Below are positions 57,517-64,000 of a stretch of DNA of 64,000 nt, piece after piece. The stretch's first letter is position 1, and each line of letters begins with the position of its first letter. The notes below the pieces were generated by a model, which saw nothing but the letters and a program-made list of their open reading frames with translations, searched no databases and was not told the DNA's origin. The stretch is from the NCBI GenBank assembly GCA_029378245.1, contig JARKIF010000010.1, positions 806,001 to 870,000 on the forward strand. The letters run 5' to 3'. Made by a program: the position numbers and the translations under genes. This DNA comes from Roridomyces roridus. Taxonomy: Eukaryota > Basidiomycota > Agaricomycetes > Agaricales > Mycenaceae.

Positions 57517-57894
57517 AAGCCACTGAGGGAGAGCTAACCCACAAACAGCCTGGAGAAATCCAACCGCCCAAACAAAAGCCGCAAGACATCCAGCCTCGAC
57601 GCCCCCGAGCAGAACTCCGAGGAGGAGAGACAGTCACCGATCAAACGGTACGAACGGAAGGCTACCCTAGCCCAGCAGCGCCCCCGCTCGACCTCACCCT
57701 CTCCCTTCCGCCCACGAGGCGCTAGGAACGCACTCACCCCACTCGACTTCTACCCCCGCGACGCGCGCTTCCAATACGAAGGCGAGGACACCATCATCCC
57801 CACATCACCTCCAGACGACGAGCCCTCTCCTCTCCCTGCCACCAACAACCCAAACCCGTCCCCAAACACCACCCCAAAAGCCACCCCCCTCGCG

Positions 57895-58968
57895 ATGGAC
57901 CTAGACCCCCGCGCCGTCTGGATGGCAGCCTCGCCTACCGCCACCGAAAAAAACCCACACCTCCGAGTGGATGCCGACCCAGAGGGCCCCGACGACGTAG
58001 CCCACTACGCGGCATTCCAAGCAACCAACGTGGAGTGGGACCTACCCGTCATCCCCCTCCACATCGCTCTCGCCAACGTCAAAGAGACCACCCGGAAAAC
58101 GGTGACAGCCAACCCCGACAAATACCTTGTCATCACCGTCTTCAGCGGCGGCGTGGTGCTCTTCGACAAATACGTCAACCTTCGGAACGACGTCCAGACA
58201 TTGCTCGGGGAGATAGCAAGCAAGGACAAGCTCAAAATCGTACGCCCTGCCTTCGAGAAAGAACCCTCGACCCTCCGCCGCGCAGGCAAATTCGATAAAT
58301 ACGCGTCCCCCTTCGTCTTCCTGGCGGAGGTCACGGACGCCATCACCCGCAAGGCGCTACTGCGTGCACCCACCTACGCGCACAGCAAGATCCTCGCCTT
58401 CCACGTAACACCCGTGGACGCCTCGGTCCTATCATGGTGCATCGCGTTCTTCAAGACCGAGCTCGAGGGAGAAGCAGCCGAGGTCGGACGCTCACTCTGC
58501 TGGGCCGCTTACACCACCTGGCAGGAAACTGCCACCATACGCGCGCTCATAGACCGGGGTACGCAGGCCGGGAGCAAGGCAACGCGTGATGAACGTTTCG
58601 AGAAGTTCACGTCTACGCTCGACTACCGATTCATCGAGCACGACAGCGACCCCGTGTACGTCCTCGTGGCACAGCCCTTCACTGCCGACGTCAAGATGTG
58701 GGACGAATTCCGCAGCGCCGCCCGGATTACCTGCATGGATGGCATCCACGCGTTCTACCCGCACGCCAACACCGACAAGGGGCCCAACATCTGTGCCGAG
58801 TGCAAGCTCGACAGCCACCCAAAGTACGCCTGCTGCTTCAGCGTGCGTGACAAGTCCTGGTGGGGGCCCGGTGACCTCCAGACTGTCACCAAGACTCTGA
58901 TGGACGGGGAATCGGATGACTCCGCCGACGAGGGAGGTCGCCGCGGCGGGTCGCGGTCGCAGAACTGA
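57895..58968 (+). CDS. LINE 2 ORF1 (gag-like, CCHC zinc knuckle)
   Basis: 357 aa from the ATG at 57895, which corresponds to the MDTP start of ORF1 in LINE 1. A Pro/Asp-rich N-terminus is followed by the conserved middle (ASPFVFLAEVTDAITRKALL, matching APWHFLISSIPEKSLKILT in LINE 1), then VYVLVAQPFTADVKMWDEFR. The knuckle CAECKLDSHPKYAC (CX2CX4HX4C) precedes an acidic, basic-ended tail. The frame is open upstream to about 57540 with NALTPLDFYPRDARF and similar sequence, so translation may start earlier through a spliced leader or a non-AUG start. The expected role is binding of element RNA. Confidence 0.85.
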   Translation: MDLDPRAVWMAASPTATEKNPHLRVDADPEGPDDVAHYAAFQATNVEWDLPVIPLHIALANVKETTRKTVTANPDKYLVITVFSGGVVLFDKYVNLRNDVQTLLGEIASKDKLKIVRPAFEKEPSTLRRAGKFDKYASPFVFLAEVTDAITRKALLRAPTYAHSKILAFHVTPVDASVLSWCIAFFKTELEGEAAEVGRSLCWAAYTTWQETATIRALIDRGTQAGSKATRDERFEKFTSTLDYRFIEHDSDPVYVLVAQPFTADVKMWDEFRSAARITCMDGIHAFYPHANTDKGPNICAECKLDSHPKYACCFSVRDKSWWGPGDLQTVTKTLMDGESDDSADEGGRRGGSRSQN

Positions 58969-59579
58969 CAGATATCGCAACAACTGGCGAGGCTCTCGCC
59001 GGGGTGGATCGCGCCGCTAGCTTACATACTAATCATAATGTCTCTCTGAGTCTCCGCCCTTGAATAAACCATATATGATTGTCTCTAATTATGTCCACCT
59101 AAGGAAGGAACCGAGTCTGGGATCGAAGAAGACGCCTTGATCAACACAAGGCGCAACCCGAGCCTGCCTAATTTACTGACTGTATGCAAATGCAGGACAG
59201 GAAGCAGGGGAGGGAATTGCGTGGGGGCTGTGAGGGTCAATAGACCTGAACGACCCTCACGCCGCAACGGCGGGGTTATTTAACCGGGGTCCGCCGGCCA
59301 GCAGTCCTGGCACGCTAGACGGAACGCGCAGTGCTCCCAAGAAGCACTGCAAGTAACGTTTAGTGAACCCCAAAACGGTAGGACAAGAGGCTGGCATCCT
59401 TCGCGGGGAGACCAGCCTGCCCTAACCCATCAATAGCGACTACAAACCTCGAAAACACACACACTAACTGGGCGAACTTCACAGCATTGGCAACGGGTAA
59501 CTCGGGCACTGGAGGGAGCGGGAGCTCCGCCACCGGCACCCGTCTCACCAATGAAAGAGCCCAGAGTGGAGGGGATCAA
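58969..59579 (+). other. LINE 2 inter-ORF spacer
   Basis: 611 nt between the ORF1 stop and the chosen ORF2 ATG. The ORF2 frame is already open from about 59382. Confidence 0.5.
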
Positions 59580-62500
59580 ATGACCGGCGGAAGCCCCTTC
59601 TTAGTGGGACGGCCGCTGGTAACTCCGGGTGAATCGAACACCCAGGGGGGCACAAATCCAAGTGCTTGTGCATATCCAATGCACCGGTCACATCCAAATG
59701 ACCGCGATCGTCAATCACAAGGCGATCCCAGCGCATCCAATGCTGGCCAGCGAATCCAAGCTGAAGACACCGATCAAGGTGTGCGTATATCACAAACGCA
59801 GGGGAGTATCGACGAAAGTCACCCCCAACACTCCCGAGTGAACCGGGACGACGACCAGGGCCACAACCCCCATCCACCTCCTCAACCGCGTCGGCTGCAG
59901 CAGGACCCCATTAGCCAACCTGCAGCAACTCAACGACAATTCCCCGGAGCGATGCAAGCCAGAAAAGGCAAGAGGAAGAAGAACTTGAAAGCGTCCGTTA
60001 AGTTATCCGCGCTGAACATCAAAGGGATTGGACACGCAAGTGCGTGGCACCCCCAAAATAAATGGTACCACGTCTGGCAAACGATGCGAGAGGAAAAAGT
60101 AGGCATTCTTGTCGTGGGGGAAGCACACCTCAATGACGCGCGATGCGAAAGCATCCGGAATCTGTTTGGCCGCAAAATGGAAATTGTCTACTCGAAAGAC
60201 CCCGACACGCCCAACGCCAAGGGAGTAGCCATTGCACTAAACAAGAATTTTGTCAACACCGACGATGTAAGGACAACAGAGATAATAAAAGGACGCGCAC
60301 TTCTGCTTGAATTCAAAGGCTACAGAGATAAACCACTCGCTGTCCTGGGAGTGTACGCGCCGAACGCTGCCGGAGAAAATGCCGCCTTCTGGCGAGAAAT
60401 CCAAGACTTCTTTGAAAATAATCCGAATGTCCCTCGACCGGATGCGCTAGGAGGGGACCTGGACTTTGTCGAGGATGCGCTCGACAGACTGCCGAGCAGA
60501 GATGATCCAGACAACCCTGTCTCGGCGTTTGACGACCTAAAAGTATACCTTCAGCTGATCGACGGCTGGAGAGCAACATACCCAACGACGAGGGCATACA
60601 CATACTGCCAAACGGCCACAGGATCACAGTCCAGAATAGATAGAATCTATGTCAAGAGGCATCTCTTTGAGAACACGTACGAGTGGGAAATCAAAACAGT
60701 CGGGATACCAACTGACCACAGGATGGTCTCAGTCCGCATATCAAGCGCAAAGGCACCCGAGATCGGCAAAGGACGATGGGAATGGCCAGCACACATCATG
60801 AAGGACAAAACCTTAAGCACATACCTCAAAGAACGGGGAATGGCCCTCCTCTCCAACCTCGAGATGATCAAGAACTGGCCGGAACGAGACTTGAAATGCA
60901 ACCCCCAAACCCTATTCGCAGGATACAAGAGGGACGCCGAAGATAAGGCCCGAGAGCGCGCCAAGATAGTGATATCCAGGATCCAGAGGGAGATAAGAGA
61001 AGTCGAGCTTAAGCTGGAGGCCATCCTAAATGATCCTGGGCTCAGCGAGGAAGAGAAAAAACTATCAGCCGCAATCCTGACAGAAAAACTGACCAAACTG
61101 GAACAAAAGAGGCACAACGACCGCCGAGCACAAACCCAAGCGCGGGGCAAGGTTGAGACAGAGGTGATAGGTCGGGTTTGGACCGCGATGAACAAACGAT
61201 CTAAGCCCAGAGAAATCATTCAGCGATTGCAGGATGGCAATATGCCCAACGGAGACATCAAGTATGAATACAACTCACGACGAATGGCGGATATCGCGCG
61301 GAAGCACCACAATTCCATTCAAAAGGACCGGAGAGAAACAACCCCGGACCTTCGGGATCACACAATAGATGTGGTGCTGCAAAGGACGACGAGAAAGGTC
61401 ACAGAAACCCAAGCAGAAAAGCTAAAGCGCCTACTCACTCGAGACGAAGTGGAAGAAGCCCTGAGACTATCGGCGAATTTCAAAGCCCCCGGCCTCGATG
61501 GCATAAGCTATGAAGTATGGAAGATCTTGAACGCCCGGTTCCAAACTGACAGCGCAAGCAACAAACCGGTGTTCGACATAATACAAGTACTCCAAATAGT
61601 ATTCAATGATATAGAAACCCACGGGGTGGTGGAAAATACGAGATTTTCCGAGAGCTGGATGTGCCCGCTATATAAAAAGAACAACAAATCGGACATCGCA
61701 AACTACAGACCCATCTCACTGCTGAATACCGATTACAAGATTTTCACTAAAGCACTCACCATAAAACTGGCGGAGGTAGCCCCGGGACTCATACACCCCA
61801 ATCAGGCCGGCTTCGTCCCCGGACGACACATATACGACCAAATCTGGTTGACCAAGAGAATAATTGAACTCGCGGAAGCAACAGACCGAGACGGGGTGAT
61901 AGTGGCCCTCGACCAAGAGAAAGCCTACGATAAAATTGAACATGACTATCTCTGGAGAGCATTAAAAAGTTACAACATACCCGATGAATTCATCAACGTG
62001 GTCAAGACGTTGTACAGCGACGCATACACAACCGTAATTGTAAACGGTATGATGTGTAACCGCCCATTCAAAGTAACGCGAGGCGTGCGACAGGGGGACC
62101 CACTCTCCTGTTTGCTATTCGACCTGGCAATCGAGCCATTAGCAGAAACCCTACGGCAGTCCAACCTAAATGGGTACACACTACCCGAACAACAAGAGCG
62201 GCTTATATGCACACTCTTCGCGGATGACACTATCGTCTACCTCTCTGGAGAAGACGACTTTGGAGCACTAGTCGAGATCCTGGAGGAATGGTGCATAGCC
62301 GCCGGCGCAAAATTCAATATTGGCAAGACCGAGATGATACCAATAGGAAGCCCTGGTAAAAGAGATCAAATCAGGGCGACAAGATTCGTGAACGGAGCGA
62401 ATGGAACTGCCATACCTGCCCATATTAAAATTGCTGCAGAGGGAGAGCCCATCCGAAGCCTAGGTGCCTGGATTGGGAACGGAGTAGCCCAAGTTGAAAC

Positions 62501-64000
62501 CTGGTCCAGAACACTAGAAAAAATAGACAAGTCCCTCGATCACTGGGAACTCGGACACCCTACGATGGAAGGACGACGCCTCATCATACTCATGGTGGTA
62601 GGAGGCATGACACAATACCTAGCGAAAGTGCAAGGCATGCCCGCTGAGGTCGAGCGCAAACTCAAAAAACGCATACGTAGCTTCCTATGGGCAGAGAAGA
62701 GCAGTGTTACAATAAATAAAGAAACAATATACGCACCCTACGACGAAGGTGGCAAAGACCTCCTCGACATAGTAGCGAGGAACGAAGCAATAACGATTAC
62801 CTGGCTCAAATCATACCTCAGCTTCGGTGAAGACCGTCCACTATGGGCGTTTGTAGCCGACGAGATCCTGGCACACAACGCTCGAGGTGGTGATTTCTGT
62901 GTAGAGGAGGGCCTGCGAAGAAACATGTACCTCCAACAATGGCGCACAAACATTCGTAGCAAAGAGCTCCCCACAGACCTGAAGAAGATGGTCAAGACAG
63001 CAGACAAATATAATGTACGGATGGACGGACTTGCAATCTCAAGGAAGATACAAAGGGATGCGATCATCTGGTACCACATCAAATCCAACGCGACGAGAGA
63101 CCTATTCAATCGCGGGGAACAGGCCAAGTGCCTGAAGAACAATCACAAAATCTGGACAGTGGGTGAAACAGAAGACCTGGCAAGAAAACAGGGAGCAGCA
63201 AGACATACAAACCGCAGAGACTGTCGATGCAACGCCTGCAGAGGAGTCAGACAATCATGTCCAAATTGCCAATCACCGTGGAAGTGCTATAGGCTGGCAC
63301 GCACCCTGCTTGACTCGCTGCAGGATAAATGGAATCCCATGGTAACCCAACCAGAGGACTACGAAGACGAAAACCAGGATCAACCCGAGATAGAGGGCGA
63401 GATAAAATTTGACGCAAAAATAACAATCGACGGCACGCTAGCTGACGCATTCAGAATCTTCGGTGAGGGTCTAGAAGGGGCACAAACCGCACCTGACACG
63501 CGACAAGAACCTGAGCCAGATGAAGAGGAAATCACAGTCTACACAGATGGCTCCGCATCCAGTAATGGAACAGCCGATGCCCGCGCGGGAGCCGGAATCT
63601 TCTTCGGCGAAGGCGACATCCGCAACCGGGGACTGCGCATCCCCCAAGAACTGGGACCATCAAACCAGGTTGCCGAAGTCGTCGCAATAAAAGAGGCAAT
63701 AACGGATTGTCCAAATGATATACCACTGAGATGTGTTAGTGACTCCAAGTACGCCATAGCCATAGATGGACTCACTCGAAATCTACACAAATGGGAAGAC
63801 GAAGGCTTCCTCCGCACCTCAAATGGCCAACTCTTCCAGGCGACCGCAGCAAAACTCCGAGCTAGGAAAGCACCAACTAGCTTCAAATGGGTAAAAGGCC
63901 ACACTGGAATCCCTGGAAACGAAGGAGCGGACATGTTAGCAACCCAGGGACGCACCAAAGCCCAGCCCGACCTAGTCGATCTGCACATTGACACCAGATT
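59580..64000 (+). CDS. LINE 2 ORF2: endonuclease-reverse transcriptase-RNase H (partial)
   Basis: Open from the ATG at 59580 to the window edge, 1473 codons, with no stop. Low-complexity Ser/Gln/Asn/Pro-rich N-terminus. Endonuclease with SALNIKGIG, VVGEAHL, GGDLDFVED and TDHRMVS (the usual GDxN Asn is Asp here). Reverse transcriptase with ANYRPISLLNTDYK, GFVPGR, ALDQEKAYDK, RGVRQGDPLS and FADD (near 62218). A Cys block CRCNACRGVRQSCPNC follows. RNase H (about 63530-63960) has all four acidic positions: VYTDGSA, AEVVAIKEA, VSDSKYA and GNEGADMLA. The C-terminal zinc finger expected from LINE 1 would lie beyond the edge. Confidence 0.9.
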   Translation, partial: MTGGSPFLVGRPLVTPGESNTQGGTNPSACAYPMHRSHPNDRDRQSQGDPSASNAGQRIQAEDTDQGVRISQTQGSIDESHPQHSRVNRDDDQGHNPHPPPQPRRLQQDPISQPAATQRQFPGAMQARKGKRKKNLKASVKLSALNIKGIGHASAWHPQNKWYHVWQTMREEKVGILVVGEAHLNDARCESIRNLFGRKMEIVYSKDPDTPNAKGVAIALNKNFVNTDDVRTTEIIKGRALLLEFKGYRDKPLAVLGVYAPNAAGENAAFWREIQDFFENNPNVPRPDALGGDLDFVEDALDRLPSRDDPDNPVSAFDDLKVYLQLIDGWRATYPTTRAYTYCQTATGSQSRIDRIYVKRHLFENTYEWEIKTVGIPTDHRMVSVRISSAKAPEIGKGRWEWPAHIMKDKTLSTYLKERGMALLSNLEMIKNWPERDLKCNPQTLFAGYKRDAEDKARERAKIVISRIQREIREVELKLEAILNDPGLSEEEKKLSAAILTEKLTKLEQKRHNDRRAQTQARGKVETEVIGRVWTAMNKRSKPREIIQRLQDGNMPNGDIKYEYNSRRMADIARKHHNSIQKDRRETTPDLRDHTIDVVLQRTTRKVTETQAEKLKRLLTRDEVEEALRLSANFKAPGLDGISYEVWKILNARFQTDSASNKPVFDIIQVLQIVFNDIETHGVVENTRFSESWMCPLYKKNNKSDIANYRPISLLNTDYKIFTKALTIKLAEVAPGLIHPNQAGFVPGRHIYDQIWLTKRIIELAEATDRDGVIVALDQEKAYDKIEHDYLWRALKSYNIPDEFINVVKTLYSDAYTTVIVNGMMCNRPFKVTRGVRQGDPLSCLLFDLAIEPLAETLRQSNLNGYTLPEQQERLICTLFADDTIVYLSGEDDFGALVEILEEWCIAAGAKFNIGKTEMIPIGSPGKRDQIRATRFVNGANGTAIPAHIKIAAEGEPIRSLGAWIGNGVAQVETWSRTLEKIDKSLDHWELGHPTMEGRRLIILMVVGGMTQYLAKVQGMPAEVERKLKKRIRSFLWAEKSSVTINKETIYAPYDEGGKDLLDIVARNEAITITWLKSYLSFGEDRPLWAFVADEILAHNARGGDFCVEEGLRRNMYLQQWRTNIRSKELPTDLKKMVKTADKYNVRMDGLAISRKIQRDAIIWYHIKSNATRDLFNRGEQAKCLKNNHKIWTVGETEDLARKQGAARHTNRRDCRCNACRGVRQSCPNCQSPWKCYRLARTLLDSLQDKWNPMVTQPEDYEDENQDQPEIEGEIKFDAKITIDGTLADAFRIFGEGLEGAQTAPDTRQEPEPDEEEITVYTDGSASSNGTADARAGAGIFFGEGDIRNRGLRIPQELGPSNQVAEVVAIKEAITDCPNDIPLRCVSDSKYAIAIDGLTRNLHKWEDEGFLRTSNGQLFQATAAKLRARKAPTSFKWVKGHTGIPGNEGADMLATQGRTKAQPDLVDLHIDTR

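Larger units (their letters stand above)
57520..64000 (+). mobile_element. second Tad1-like LINE (LINE 2), runs off the window
   Basis: ORF1 with CCHC knuckle (57895-58968) is followed by ORF2 with endonuclease, reverse transcriptase and an intact RNase H (59580 onward, open at 64000). It has the same order and spacing as LINE 1, but the proteins are clearly different, so it is another family of the same clade. The left border is uncertain: the ORF1 frame stays open upstream to about 57540, and an intron-like segment (GTGAGA...CTAAC...ACAG, about 57506-57552) lies there. The 3' end, tail and target duplication are outside the window. Confidence 0.8.

Noticed and set aside
60313..63994. Several minus-strand frames of 100-190 codons
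   Set aside because: Shadows of LINE 2 ORF2, which is open on the plus strand through the window edge.

Overview
The window looks like nuclear DNA of a mushroom-forming basidiomycete (Agaricomycetes). Genes are compact and split by many 45-59 nt introns with GTRNGT donors, CTNAC/CTGAC-like branch sites and NAG acceptors. The gene content agrees: a fungal FKS1 1,3-beta-glucan synthase, a FunK1-type kinase, L-lysine-forming saccharopine dehydrogenase, a fungal amino-acid permease, an alternative NADH dehydrogenase, Clp1-like proteins and Tad1-like LINEs. Gene models were built by hand from splice signals plus reading frame. Each finished model sums to a whole number of codons.

Left part (0-6.5 kb): a hypothetical disordered protein, a 13-exon amino-acid permease and an FSH-type serine hydrolase, all on the minus strand. 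The next 9.9 kb (6504-16396) is one full-length Tad1-like LINE with an 11-bp perfect target-site duplication and a 36-nt poly(A) tail. It landed inside a roughly 128-bp divergent promoter between the hydrolase (minus) and an NADH dehydrogenase gene (plus). The LINE's ORF1 is itself split by a 2063-bp DNA element (7984-10046) with short CACCAA...TTGGTG termini and an 8-bp target duplication. Removing this element restores the ORF1 frame. Inside it lies an undescribed run of mini-exons separated by about 50-nt introns that keep one open frame.

Middle (16.5-30.5 kb): NADH dehydrogenase (+), a WH1-CRIB protein (-), a DUF2461 protein (-) with 7-nt and 5-nt microexons, a small membrane-helix protein (-), a partly resolved gene (+), a DAO-type FAD oxidoreductase (+), and two Clp1-like genes (28.3 kb +, 29.2-30.5 kb -). 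From 30.5 to 39 kb the DNA is gene-poor. It holds two tandem duplications (about 1.1 kb and 0.3 kb units) and one F-box-like gene.

Right part (39-64 kb): an NmrA-like protein, FKS1 (12 exons, 1747 aa), a FunK1 kinase lacking the HRD aspartate, LYS1, a third Clp1-like gene, a 450-aa hypothetical protein, and a paralogue of the small membrane-helix protein. A degenerate fourth Clp1-like copy follows. From about 57.5 kb to the edge is a second, different Tad1-like LINE with intact ORF1 and an ORF2 still open at base 64000.

The most unusual items are the nested element with its mini-exon gene, the LINE RNase H domain that has lost all four catalytic residues while the rest of ORF2 is intact, and the insertion of that LINE nine bases upstream of the hydrolase start region.
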